A stretch of DNA of 64,000 bases from Clostridiaceae bacterium AM27-36LB (GCA_003480725.1 QUJQ01000008.1:33201-97200), one strand, 5' to 3'. Counted from the first letter of the stretch, positions 7,729 through 16,055 are shown. The notes: generated by a model from the sequence alone, not told the origin. A program made the numbers and translations.

Positions 7729-8576
7729 CCGCAATCTTGGAAAAACTGACCCTCTATTGGGCGTACCCCTTTGTCCGCTATGCGCTGGTGGTCGGCGTGC
7801 TGATTGCGCTCTGTTCCTCTCTGCTGGGCGTAACGCTGGTGCTGAAACGGTTTTCCTTCATCGGTGACGGACTTTCTCATGTGGCGTTCGGAGCCATGGC
7901 GATTGCCGCTGTGCTACAAATCACCAACGAAATGCCGCTGGTCATGGTCATTACAATCATCAGCGCCGTGCTGCTTCTGCGTACTGGGCAGAACACGAAG
8001 ATCAAGGGCGACGCCGCCATCGCCATGCTCTCGGTGGGGGCACTTGCTATCGGCTATCTGCTGATGAATTTGTTCTCCACCTCCTCTAACTTGTCCGGCG
8101 ATGTGTGCAGTACGCTGTTCGGCTCGACCTCTATTCTGACGCTGACGAAAAGCGAGGTCTGGCTGTGCGCGGTGCTGTCGGTGGCGGTCGTGGCGGTATT
8201 TGTTCTTTGCTACAACAAAATTTTCGCTGTGACCTTTGATGAAAACTTTGCAAAGGCTGTGGGGACAAAGGCCGATTTGTATAACTTACTGATTGCCATA
8301 ACGATCGCCGTTGTGATCGTGTTGGCAATGAACCTTGTCGGCTCACTGCTCATATCCGCCCTTGTTATTTTCCCGGCGTTGTCTGCCATGCGGGTCTACA
8401 AAAACTTCCGTGCGGTGACGATCTGTGCGGCCGTCCTTTCCGTCTGCTGCGCCGCACTGGGCATTCTGATCTCCATCCTAGCTGGAACGCCGGTCGGCTC
8501 GACCATTGTGGCCGTGGACATTTTTGCATTTCTGATTTTCTCGGGAATATCCCGATTGGGAGGTATCCGCACATGA
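7725..8576 (+). CDS. znuB: Zinc/manganese ABC transporter permease
   Basis: A 283-residue ABC-3 family integral membrane protein with about eight hydrophobic segments and the conserved GDGLSHVAFGA motif near residues 47-57, typical of ZnuB/AdcB/MntB. It forms the membrane channel with the ATPase encoded just upstream. Its stop overlaps the start of the following lipoprotein gene by four bases (ATGA). Confidence 0.92.
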   Translation: MTAILEKLTLYWAYPFVRYALVVGVLIALCSSLLGVTLVLKRFSFIGDGLSHVAFGAMAIAAVLQITNEMPLVMVITIISAVLLLRTGQNTKIKGDAAIAMLSVGALAIGYLLMNLFSTSSNLSGDVCSTLFGSTSILTLTKSEVWLCAVLSVAVVAVFVLCYNKIFAVTFDENFAKAVGTKADLYNLLIAITIAVVIVLAMNLVGSLLISALVIFPALSAMRVYKNFRAVTICAAVLSVCCAALGILISILAGTPVGSTIVAVDIFAFLIFSGISRLGGIRT

Positions 8577-9202
8577 AACAGGCTTTGTTTATTCTCGCCG
8601 TCGCGCTTTATCTGGTTTCCCTCTGCGCCTGCGGCGATCAGAAGATCCAGTCCAAATCGAAGCAGGGCAGCGCGACCCAGCAGGTCGTTCAGGAGCAGAT
8701 GGCGAATGCCACAGGCGAAACGACCGCTCCGCCGACTGCAATTCCGGAGCAGCAGCCTGCTTCGGATGAAACTACACCGGAAACATCCGTTCCGGAACCG
8801 GAGCCGATGCAACCCGCCGAAGCGCTTCCGGACTATGAACCGGCACAGGCCTCCGGCGAACTGGATGTCGATCTGACTACGCTCAGCAGCACGATGGTCT
8901 ACTCCGAGATCTATAACATGATGTACGAGCCGGATCGGTATGTCGGAAAGCGCATCAAAATGAATGGGCAGTTTGCGGTCTATGAGGATTCGAACACCGG
9001 CGCGGTGTACACGACCTGCATCATCATGGACGCGACTGCCTGCTGCTCGCAGGGGCTGGAGTTCGTCCTCGCGGGCGAGCATAGCTATCCTGCCGACGAT
9101 CCCGAACTGGGAACAGAAATCACGGTCGTTGGCATATTTCAGACCTACGAAGAAAACGGATATATGTACTGCCATCTGGTCGATGCGGAGATGACCGAGT
9201 AA
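8573..9202 (+). CDS. Lipoprotein with Pro/Glu/Thr-rich linker and a DUF1980/OB-like C-terminal domain
   Basis: A 209-residue exported lipoprotein: signal with lipobox SLCAC (Cys about 20), a low-complexity linker rich in Pro, Glu, Thr and Gln to about residue 90, then a compact domain containing RYVGKRIKMNGQF, CIIMDATACCSQGLEF and a final ITVVGIF strand. This pattern (Y-x-G-K-x-I/V-x-G, then a double Cys) resembles the C-terminal domain of TIGR03943/DUF1980 proteins that are often linked to metal transport genes. That relationship is from memory of the motif. Coupled by a 4-base overlap to the permease, it is part of the zinc operon; its role is unknown. Confidence 0.8.
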   Translation: MKQALFILAVALYLVSLCACGDQKIQSKSKQGSATQQVVQEQMANATGETTAPPTAIPEQQPASDETTPETSVPEPEPMQPAEALPDYEPAQASGELDVDLTTLSSTMVYSEIYNMMYEPDRYVGKRIKMNGQFAVYEDSNTGAVYTTCIIMDATACCSQGLEFVLAGEHSYPADDPELGTEITVVGIFQTYEENGYMYCHLVDAEMTE

Positions 9203-9216
9203 GAAATCGTATCTAG

Positions 9217-10453
9217 ATCGAGTAGGAGGAATTTCTCTTAATTTGAGAAATTCCGACCTCTCACACCACCGTGCGTACCGTTCGGTACACGGCGGTTCAA
9301 TCAACTTAACAAGTAACACACCTTTCGGTGTAGTAATCTAACATTGAGACTAATCCAAACGAGGCTAATCTCTTGTTGTTTATTGCAACATTTACGGCTC
9401 CTTTATTACAAACATAAGCGATTCTGTGTCCTGTATAAGCAACCCGCCTTGCCGTATTTCTGTCAATTCCAAGTTTTATAAGGTTCTTTTCACGGTTTTG
9501 TGGAGTTTTCCAATGTTTCCATATACACATGCGCAGTCTATATCGAATGTTCGAATCAAGCTTTGCACAGAGTATTTTCATACTTCCTATCTTGAAGTAG
9601 TTAATCCACCCTCTGATGAGCTGGTTGAGTTTCTCAACTTTATAACTGTTGCTGACACCCCAGCTACGGCATGTGAGTTCTTTCATTCTTCGCTTAAACT
9701 TTGCTACTGATTTTGCATGTGGTTTAGCCTTAAACTGTTGTGCTCTTCGGTCAAAGTAAAATCCAAATCCGAGATATTTTAATCCTTGTGGTTTATCTAC
9801 TTTACTTTTGGTCATGTTAACCTTAAGCCCTAGTTTCTCTTCAATAAATCGTGAGATATTCCTCATGACTCTGTTAGCAGACATTTCACTTCCAACCATA
9901 ATAATACAGTCATCTGCATATCGTACGAAGTCAGAGAGTATCTGCTCCATTAGATTACTTGTGTCCATGCGTTCTTTCCTTTCCGCCTCGCTTGATTTGA
10001 CCACCCTTTACCCGATTGGTTACGGCAGATGTTGTCATTTCTGCAATGCGAGACATACTCAAACTTATTGATTGTTCGCCCCTTCGCTCCATCTCCATTA
10101 CAGAAACTTCTCCACTACTATGGGCTCGGCTGACTTCTCACAGTTCGTTGTTACTAGGCTAATGAAACCCCTGTGAGACCTCCACGCTTAAGGTGCACGC
10201 TCTTTCTCTCCATATATCCGCCGCATCTACTCTGCTACTACAAATGTGGTAGTTATTAGACTTTGTTGCTTTTGGCCAACTTATCTCTCGTAGCCTAGCC
10301 TTATATGCGATTTCTGTCCGTCGGACCAGAGATTTGCCTACAGCTTCCTTCAGATTCCACCTCACGATGAACACCCTTGCTGTTCGGCTATACATTTCCC
10401 ACCACCCGGGCATGTTCGGGACTCGCACCCATTAGAGCGCGCCCATGGCGCGC
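9217..10453 (-). mobile_element. Group IIC intron, internally deleted
   Basis: The minus-strand 5' end (10453 downward, GCGCGCCATGGGCGCGCTCT then AATGGGTGCGAGTCCC) lines up by eye with the 5' end of the Oceanobacillus group IIC intron. The 3' end has a domain V hairpin (9264-9298) and a domain VI hairpin (9217-9260) ending CTACTCGAT. The open reading frame in domain IV encodes a shortened maturase. The 5' exon side, just upstream on the minus strand, is a 12-bp terminator hairpin (10462-10496), the usual target of group IIC introns. Exact ends are placed to within a few bases. The intron lies antisense to the zinc operon, 14 bases after its stop codon. Confidence 0.85.
9306..9968 (-). pseudogene. 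ltrA: Group II intron maturase with in-frame loss of the RT fingers/palm core
   Basis: A 220-residue remnant. Residues 1-13 (MDTSNLMEQILSD) match the normal N-terminus of the Eubacterium rectale-type (MarathonRT-like) group IIC maturase, and the next residues are FVRYADDCII, which normally lie well over 200 residues further on. RT motif 5 (YADD), the thumb/X domain and the C-terminal D domain follow intact and the protein ends at its usual point (YTERCVTC). RT motifs 0-4, including the other catalytic aspartate, are gone, so reverse transcription should be lost while RNA-binding parts of the maturase remain. The reading frame is open across the junction. ATG 9966-9968 is the family's normal start. 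Confidence 0.85.
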
Positions 10454-10461
10454 AAACCAAA

Positions 10462-10496
10462 GAAACGGCGGCTCTGAAAATCAAAGCCGCCGTTTC
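10462..10496 (-). terminator. Terminator hairpin, target site of the intron
   Basis: GAAACGGCGGCT and AGCCGCCGTTTC form a perfect 12-bp stem with an 11-base loop, followed on the minus strand by TTTGGTTT. It would end the two-component/ABC operon that stops at 10625. The group IIC intron starts eight bases downstream. Confidence 0.7.
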
Positions 10497-10523
10497 AAAT
10501 GGGCGTGTCAAATTGTCTGCTCT

Positions 10524-10551
10524 ACGACGGCTTTTTTTCTTTTGCCGTCGT
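10524..10551 (-). terminator. 8-bp hairpin with A/T-rich loop downstream of the ABC permease gene
   Basis: ACGACGGC and GCCGTCGT pair around a 12-base loop of T and C (plus strand). It lacks a following T tract, so it may be a second weaker terminator or an mRNA 3' stabiliser for the operon ending at 10625. Confidence 0.45.
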
Positions 10552-10624
10552 CCGGCAGTTTAATTAACTCTTAATATCAATTTATAATTGGCATCACTAT
10601 AAGAACTTTCATTTCGTTGAGCAT

Positions 10625-11332
10625 TTAGTTCAAATCCTTAGTTTCCACATTGTAAATCGAGAGAAACGCAAAGATTAAGGAAAGTACCATAAGTACAACA
10701 GGAAGAATGGCATTATCCGCCAAAGAAAAATCGCCCACATTAGCCTGTGTCAAAAAAATCAGCAGAAAAGATGATACGATGGTAGCTTTTGAGGACTTCA
10801 TAGCCATACCAATAAACAAGGCGATAAAACTCATGGTTACAATGACAACGGACTTTAAGAGTAACTGAATATAGAACCCCATACTTGCCATGTTGTAGTC
10901 CAGTGGGAATGAGGAAACCATGAATTGTGAACCAAGTAAAATGCAACCGTAAATCAATAGTTTTGTCAGCACCAGAGCCACGAAATTGAAAATCCATACA
11001 GCTAACATTTGAGAAACGAGAATTTTCTGTCGCTTAATTGGATACGAAAACATTAAGTTCATGGTTTTGTTTTTATAGGCGCTCACAATGTATGTGGACA
11101 ACATGACACTGGTAAACACCAGAAAAGCCATGCTTGTAAACAGCTCGATAGAGGAAGAAATCGCACTGTTACCCGGCACCGCATCAGGAACACCCGTATC
11201 AGGATCATTGGCAATTCCCAAATAGCAAAGGGCAAATATGAACAGGCAGATCAGAGCCGACATGATAACCACATTGCGAATGTACTTGCCTACATTATTC
11301 TTTTTCCATTCCAGCCTAATGAGTTTAAGCAT
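10625..11332 (-). CDS. ABC-2 family transporter permease (BcrB-like)
   Basis: A 235-residue integral membrane protein with six hydrophobic segments and no ATPase motifs; it begins MLKLIRLEWKKNN, typical of ABC-2 permeases in bacitracin/lantibiotic resistance and NatB-type systems. Its start overlaps the end of the ATPase gene by eight bases, so the two form one transporter. A two-component system is encoded just upstream in the same direction, suggesting induction by an envelope-active peptide. The substrate is not readable. Confidence 0.85.
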   Translation of the reverse strand: MLKLIRLEWKKNNVGKYIRNVVIMSALICLFIFALCYLGIANDPDTGVPDAVPGNSAISSSIELFTSMAFLVFTSVMLSTYIVSAYKNKTMNLMFSYPIKRQKILVSQMLAVWIFNFVALVLTKLLIYGCILLGSQFMVSSFPLDYNMASMGFYIQLLLKSVVIVTMSFIALFIGMAMKSSKATIVSSFLLIFLTQANVGDFSLADNAILPVVLMVLSLIFAFLSIYNVETKDLN

Positions 11333-12248
11333 GATATTTCACCTCCCCGGTCAGCTTCAAGAAGTAGTCCTCCAGCGTTTCAGATTTCTTTCCAATGCTC
11401 ACAACTTCAACATCATTCAGATCCAGTATTTTCGTCAACTGCTGGGTAGACGCTGCATGGTCATATATGCGAATTTTACCGCTGTCAAGAATCTTAAAAT
11501 TTTGCAGACCCAACTTTTCAGTCAAGACATAGGCAGCCAGCTTTTCATCCGTGACAGAAAGCTCCACATAATTGAGGTTCATTTCCTCAATATCTTGCAT
11601 ACGAATTTCTTTCATCATTTTTCCGTGATGGATAATAGCAACGGTATCCGCAATACTCTCCACTTCAGATAAAATGTGACTTGAAATCATAACGGTAATA
11701 CCGTACTCCGAACAAAGTGTTTTTAATAAATCACGGATTTCTTTCATTCCTGCTGGATCAAGGCCGTTTGTGGGTTCGTCGAGAATAAGCAGTTCCGGCT
11801 TGCACATAATGGCTCTTGCAATTCCGAGGCGTTCTTTCATGCCGAGGGAATAGTTCTTGACCGGCTGATCGGCTGCTGATGTCAAGTCCAGCATTTGCAA
11901 CGCACTTTCAACACTGTCAACATTGTAATAGCCCATATACTCACAATGAAGCTGTAAGTTCTCACGCCCGGTCATGTGGTCATAAAAGGTGGGAAACTCG
12001 ATGATACTTCCCATTCTTTTTAAGACTTCATAGGATTTTGGAGTCAATACCTCTCCAAACACCTCAATAGTCCCACTGGTAGGTTTCCAAAGGTTAGTAA
12101 TCATCTTCATCACTGTGGTTTTACCAGCTCCGTTAGGACCAAGAAAACCATAAATTTCCCCTTTGGGAATATGAATATTAACATCAGTGACAAGTGCCTT
12201 ACTACCAATCTTTTTAGAAAGACCACTTGTTTGTAAAATAAATGGCAT
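11325..12248 (-). CDS. ABC transporter ATP-binding protein (BcrA-like)
   Basis: A 307-residue ATPase: Walker A GPNGAGKTT (about 38-46), signature YSLGMKERLGIA (the GMK variant common in drug and antibiotic-export ATPases), Walker B LLILDEPTNGLDPAG, H-loop in ISSHILSE. A C-terminal extension of about 90 residues after the ATPase core is usual for the BcrA/NatA group. It pairs with the following permease. The 98-base gap after the histidine kinase gene could hold an internal promoter, but none was obvious. Confidence 0.9.
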   Translation of the reverse strand: MPFILQTSGLSKKIGSKALVTDVNIHIPKGEIYGFLGPNGAGKTTVMKMITNLWKPTSGTIEVFGEVLTPKSYEVLKRMGSIIEFPTFYDHMTGRENLQLHCEYMGYYNVDSVESALQMLDLTSAADQPVKNYSLGMKERLGIARAIMCKPELLILDEPTNGLDPAGMKEIRDLLKTLCSEYGITVMISSHILSEVESIADTVAIIHHGKMMKEIRMQDIEEMNLNYVELSVTDEKLAAYVLTEKLGLQNFKILDSGKIRIYDHAASTQQLTKILDLNDVEVVSIGKKSETLEDYFLKLTGEVKYHA

Positions 12249-12346
12249 TGTCTTGCCCTCCTTTCTACTGACATTATAGAAAGTTCGATTTTCAAAACTC
12301 TTGAATAATTCTTACAAATTTCTTTCTTGAAAAAATGACCTATGGT

Positions 12347-13288
12347 TTAATAGGCCATTTTCTTGAGCGTAATAGTGAAAACTGTTTTCTGGTGCGGATG
12401 ACTTTCTAAAGTAATATCGCCACCGAGTTGCAAGGCAAGATTTTTCGCAATCGTCAGTCCAAGACCATTTCCTTGCATGGCGCTATTTCGAGAATCTTCC
12501 ATTGTAAACAGTCGGTCAAAAACAGACGCAGCAAATTCTTTTTCAATTCCACGGCCCCTGTCCACAATGTCTATATAGATATGTGCCTGATCTGCCCGCA
12601 AAAACATACCTAAATATTTTCCATCGCCGCCATAGCGAATTGCATTGGAAATCAAATTGAACATAATTCTTTGCAACGCATCTTTATTGGCATTTGCATA
12701 CAACACATGATCGGGTATGTTAATTTCCACTTCAAAATTTTTTTGTGAAAGGAGTTCATAGAAATCCAAAATATTTTCCCGGCAGGCTTCGTTCACATTC
12801 AAACGCTCCAATGGCATATCTGTATCGCCAGCCTCTAATTTAGCAAGCGTAAAGAATTGTGTAATCAATCCCATTACCCGCTGGGCAGTGCTTTCTACCT
12901 TTTGCAACATTTCATTGCTTTGGGTTCCGTTCAAACGCATAATCTCCAAATAGCCAAGAATCACTGTCATGGGAGTTTTAATGTCGTGGGAAATGTTAGA
13001 TAACATCTTTTTGGATGCCATTTCAGCCCGCCGATACTCAACTTTTACTTTTTGCCGATCTTCCAACATTCGATTGATTTGTGTTGCAAGCTCTATCAGT
13101 GCCTTATTATCGGTAAAGACTGTCACTTTTTCGTCGCTGTCGGTGTCAAGAAGTTCTTTCAATTTGCTGCTGATCTCATGTATTTTTGCTTTTGTTCCGT
13201 TATGGAATACAAACTGCTGGTACACAATGATACAGATTAAAATCATAATACAGAGGGTTAGTAAAAAGATAATTGTCGCATTGCTCAT
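12347..13288 (-). CDS. Sensor histidine kinase, short N-terminal membrane anchor
   Basis: A 313-residue kinase with one hydrophobic segment (about 5-27) and almost no extracellular part, so it does not sense ligand by a large external domain. The DHp box SNISHDIKTPM (phospho-accepting His), N box FNLISNAIRYG, G1 DRGRGIEKE and G2 GNGLGLTIAK are intact. Its ATG overlaps the response regulator stop (ATGA), giving coupled translation. Such anchor-only kinases next to BcrAB/BceAB-type ABC transporters often sense the transporter itself; that is family knowledge applied by context. Confidence 0.92.
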   Translation of the reverse strand: MSNATIIFLLTLCIMILICIIVYQQFVFHNGTKAKIHEISSKLKELLDTDSDEKVTVFTDNKALIELATQINRMLEDRQKVKVEYRRAEMASKKMLSNISHDIKTPMTVILGYLEIMRLNGTQSNEMLQKVESTAQRVMGLITQFFTLAKLEAGDTDMPLERLNVNEACRENILDFYELLSQKNFEVEINIPDHVLYANANKDALQRIMFNLISNAIRYGGDGKYLGMFLRADQAHIYIDIVDRGRGIEKEFAASVFDRLFTMEDSRNSAMQGNGLGLTIAKNLALQLGGDITLESHPHQKTVFTITLKKMAY

Positions 13289-13974
13289 TTCTGTTCTCCC
13301 AGCTTATAGCCAATTCCCCATACAGTTATAACAACTTGTGGCTTTCGTGGATCATCCTCAATTTTCGTTCGTAAACGGCTGATGTGAACATTGACGGCAT
13401 TTTCATCCCCCATATAGGCATCATTCCAAATTAAAGAATAGATTTGAGCCTTTGTGTAGACCCTTTGTGGGTTTTCCAGAAGCAGCCGTAAAATATCAAA
13501 TTCTTTTGCGGTCAGTTCGATAATCTCGCCTGATTTTGTGACGGTGTGATTTTCCAAGTTCATAACCAGTGGGCCCCACACAAGTTTCGTTTGCTCTGGC
13601 TGTACGGCAGCATATTCGGTATTTCTCCGTATGTTTGCTTTAATACGCGCCATAACCTCTGTTATGGAAAACGGTTTTGTAATATAATCATCCGCACCGA
13701 AGCCCAAACCTAAAGTTTTGTCGGAATCCGAATCCTTTGCAGAAATGATGATAATTGGCACCGTACTTTTTTGACGAATATACTTCATTACATTCATACC
13801 TGTAATTTTGGGAATCATCAAATCCAACAAGACGATACTATAAGAACCAATGTCGAAAGCCTCACATGCCTTTTGACCATCGGTAGCGCAGACAACTTCA
13901 AAATTTTCTGCTATAAGATAGCTACATAACATTTCACTTATTTCTATATCATCTTCAATTAAGAGAATCTTCAT
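13285..13974 (-). CDS. OmpR/PhoB family response regulator
   Basis: A 229-residue DNA-binding response regulator: receiver domain 1-115 with the acidic pocket IEDD and phospho-acceptor Asp in IVLLDLMIP, then a winged-helix domain containing RVYTKAQIYSLIW and VNVHISRLRTKIE. The start chosen is ATG 13972-13974 (MKILLIEDD) after a GGAAGG stretch; longer in-frame extensions upstream lack similarity. It should act with the adjacent kinase to control the BcrAB-like transporter. Its start lies inside the end of the upstream 65-residue HTH gene (20-base overlap). Confidence 0.92.
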   Translation of the reverse strand: MKILLIEDDIEISEMLCSYLIAENFEVVCATDGQKACEAFDIGSYSIVLLDLMIPKITGMNVMKYIRQKSTVPIIIISAKDSDSDKTLGLGFGADDYITKPFSITEVMARIKANIRRNTEYAAVQPEQTKLVWGPLVMNLENHTVTKSGEIIELTAKEFDILRLLLENPQRVYTKAQIYSLIWNDAYMGDENAVNVHISRLRTKIEDDPRKPQVVITVWGIGYKLGEQK

Positions 13975-14152
13975 TATTCTTTTTTCCTTCCTTTCTGCGC
14001 CTATCAGTCGGCTTCTCCGCAGTTTTAGGGAGCAGCCAAACACCGGCCATTTTCACAGCACCGGGGATACGCCCACCAGCACAATAATAATTTACCCTAC
14101 GAGGTGTCACGCCCCACTTCTCGGCGGCCTCTTTCAATGTCATATAGTCCAT
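13955..14152 (-). CDS. Small excisionase/MerR-like helix-turn-helix protein
   Basis: A 65-residue protein almost entirely made of one winged helix-turn-helix (TLKEAAEKWGVTPRRVNYYC then AGGRIPGAVKMAGVWLLPK), the DNA-recognition fold seen in excisionases and DUF-type MerR-like proteins, ending in a Lys/Arg-rich tail. It starts ATG 14150-14152 after GGAGG and its end overlaps the response regulator start, so it is the first gene of the operon. It could be a transcription co-regulator of this operon or a relic of the mobile element. Confidence 0.8.
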   Translation of the reverse strand: MDYMTLKEAAEKWGVTPRRVNYYCAGGRIPGAVKMAGVWLLPKTAEKPTDRRRKEGKKNNEDSLN

Positions 14153-14172
14153 TTCGCACCTCCACAGAGTAC

Positions 14173-14201
14173 ATTATAGTTCTTTATCTCGAACAATACA
14201 A
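14173..14201 (-). promoter_or_regulatory. SigmaA promoter of the HTH-RR-HK-ABC operon
   Basis: On the minus strand TTGTAT (14196-14201), 17-base spacer, TATAAT (14173-14178), about 21 bases before the 65-residue HTH gene. Confidence 0.65.
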
Positions 14202-14227
14202 GTTTATCACCAATCGCAGCTTTATAT

Positions 14228-14325
14228 AATCGGCATAATCGTACAGCTTGTCAGGCATAATAAGGTCATTCCATCATATAAACCGGAACGATACAATATT
14301 ATTGAGGTGAACGATTATGCCGATT
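14228..14325. promoter_or_regulatory. Operator cluster: three GGCATAAT boxes in a 15-bp perfect inverted repeat
   Basis: AATCGGCATAATCGT at 14228-14242 is perfectly repeated in inverse at 14311-14325, where it overlaps the XRE gene's start codon. A third copy of the core GGCATAAT lies at 14254-14261, 22 bp (two helical turns) from the first. The cluster sits in the divergent region between the XRE gene and the HTH/two-component operon. Confidence 0.65.
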
Positions 14326-14673
14326 GATGATTTAACTGCTTTAGGGCAAAAAATGCGAGAAGCCCGAAAGAATAAAGAACTGACACAACAGGAACTTTCT
14401 GATCTGAGCCATGTTTCTGTAAAGCAAATCGCCAATATCGAAAAAGGGAAAATGAATCCTTCCTATTTGATTTTAAGAGCATTGGCAAAGGTCCTGCACA
14501 TCTCTTTAGATACGCTTATAAATCCAGATGTTTCTCTGGAGGATGAGGGTGTCAATCAGATGAAAATGCTTTATTCCAGCTGTCCGCCAGAAATGCGTGA
14601 CACCCTGCTGCATCACACCCAGGAAACGGTGAGGGACCTGACAGAGTTGTCCGAAAAATTTGAAACGAATTGA
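14317..14673 (+). CDS. XRE family helix-turn-helix regulator
   Basis: A 118-residue Cro/C1-type regulator. The helix-turn-helix spans about residues 8-62 (MREARKNKELTQQELSDLSH then VSVKQIANIEKGKMNPSYL). The C-terminal part is short, charged and helical (MRDTLLHHTQETVRDLTELS). It is transcribed away from the two-component operon, and its own start codon is buried in a 15-bp operator-like repeat, so autoregulation is likely. Such genes are common in Tn916/Tn1549-like elements. Confidence 0.88.
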   Translation: MPIDDLTALGQKMREARKNKELTQQELSDLSHVSVKQIANIEKGKMNPSYLILRALAKVLHISLDTLINPDVSLEDEGVNQMKMLYSSCPPEMRDTLLHHTQETVRDLTELSEKFETN

Positions 14674-14765
14674 GTCAGTGAGTGAAATTTAACGATTCTC
14701 TCACTGGTTCTTTTCATTTTCGGAGAAAAGAGGCAAGCAATGCCTGTGTTAATACACACAGGCCC

Positions 14766-14802
14766 GCAGAGAAGAAAATCCCTTTGTGATTTTCCTCTCT
14801 GC
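14766..14802 (+). terminator. Hairpin between the XRE and relaxase genes
   Basis: GCAGAG-GAAAATC pairs with GATTTTC-CTCTGC around a short loop. It lies between convergent genes and could end either transcript. The rest of 14674-14947 is GC-rich non-coding sequence of the kind that follows relaxase genes in integrative elements; no gene was seen there. Confidence 0.5.
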
Positions 14803-14947
14803 TTGCTTGTTGAGGGCAGCGCCCCCAAGCCCCTTTGAACACAGAATTTCATTCTGTGGCTGCGCGGTCTCCGTTCCACTCCGGTCGGCACTAAGCGGAC
14901 ATCCCCCGGATGTCCAGTGCCTGCGAACGCTTTTTACCAGGACCAGC

Positions 14948-15967
14948 TTACCGCTGGCCGTGGTCTTTTTCTTTTTCAACATCCTGTTCTACCTCCATTT
15001 TCAGCACCCGATCCACATTGGCCTTTGCCATTAAAAGCTCCCGCATTTTCTCACGGGAACGCCGGTACTCGGCATAGGTCTTTTTCTTTTCTTCCAACAA
15101 TTTTGCGTACTCTGACTGTAACTCTTTGACCCTTGGCAGCTTCTTGACGCCCATCTCATCAAAGGCATTCTTAGCAGCCTGGTGGAGCAGAATTTCTTCC
15201 TCATGTTTTTCCCGGAATTTCTTAGAGTAGCCCGCCTTGCGGTATGCCACATAGACCGCACGGGTCTTGGCATAATTTACGATGTGAGTACGCAGAACAG
15301 CGATCTCTGCCATGCGCTTTTCAGCCGCTTTGATCTGCGCCGAAAGATCATTGTGATGTGCCGTGGCAGCCGTAGCCTTTTCTTCCAAAACCGCATACTC
15401 CAGCAGATTGTTCTCTGACAGGTAATTCATGGTCTGCGCCATTTGTTTCAGATTAAAAACTTTAGCCCATCGAGCATAGCCAGCACCTTTTCCAGCCTGC
15501 AATTTTGCCTGAATGTTCACCAGCAGATTGACCTTCGGCGGCTCTGCCTGTGTGACTGTTTTCTTTCGCGGGGTATGTGCTTTCTTCCCGGAGAGAACTG
15601 CCCGCAAATCTTCCAATCCATATCCTTCGCCCAGACTGTCCATGCGGGCGGCTTTCTCCCAACCAGAGAGTTTCAGTCGATACGATTTTCCGCGCTTTGA
15701 GACTTCACAACCATACTCTTGCAACAGCCTCAGCAGTTCTTCAAAGTCAGCAGGACTTTGTGATAATGCGTTGTCAATCGCCACACGCAGCAGCTCTCGG
15801 TGAGAGGGCTTTGCCTGATCTCCCAGCCACTTGTTATAGCTTTTTCCGTGAAGTTTCGGATTCTCTACAATGGACAGTCCGTTTTCAATGCAGATGGTAT
15901 CACTGATCGCCCGACTCTCTGTGCGGCCTTTGCCGACATGAAGCGGCATGATTCTTGTAGTTGCCAT
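14948..15967 (-). pseudogene. Mobilization relaxase with in-frame loss of the catalytic domain
   Basis: A 339-residue remnant. It begins MATTRIMPLHVGKGRTESRA, the usual N-terminus of Tn1549/CTn-type MobA relaxases, but ISD is followed at once by TICIENGLSIVENPKLHGKS, which normally comes after the nuclease core. The conserved His cluster (HIHNH type) and about 130 preceding residues are missing, so it cannot nick DNA. The C-terminal part (about 25-339) is intact: a region ending in KLSGWEKAARMDSLGEGY, a basic linker, and long coiled coils rich in Glu/Lys. The frame is open across the junction. Start ATG 15965-15967 follows GAGGAGG. The usual partner MobC gene is absent. Confidence 0.8.
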
Positions 15968-16026
15968 AATAGAAGGCCCTCCTCTCATAAATATTTTTGT
16001 TTTCGCTGAACTCTTTGCTTCTATCG

Positions 16027-16055
16027 TTGCAATAACTTTCTCCGCTAGGTATAAT
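16027..16055 (+). promoter_or_regulatory. SigmaA promoter of the AlbA_2/ATPase-type gene
   Basis: TTGCAA (16027-16032), 17-base spacer, TATAAT (16050-16055), 38 bases before the start codon at 16094, with AGGAGG between. Confidence 0.7.

Noticed and set aside
8396..9319. Open frame of about 307 codons antisense to znuB and the lipoprotein gene
   Set aside because: Antisense shadow of two well-supported genes and no recognisable protein features.
10159..10428. Open frame of 89 codons on the minus strand near 10.2-10.4 kb
   Set aside because: It lies within the 5' RNA domains of the group IIC intron and the sequence matches intron RNA, not protein.
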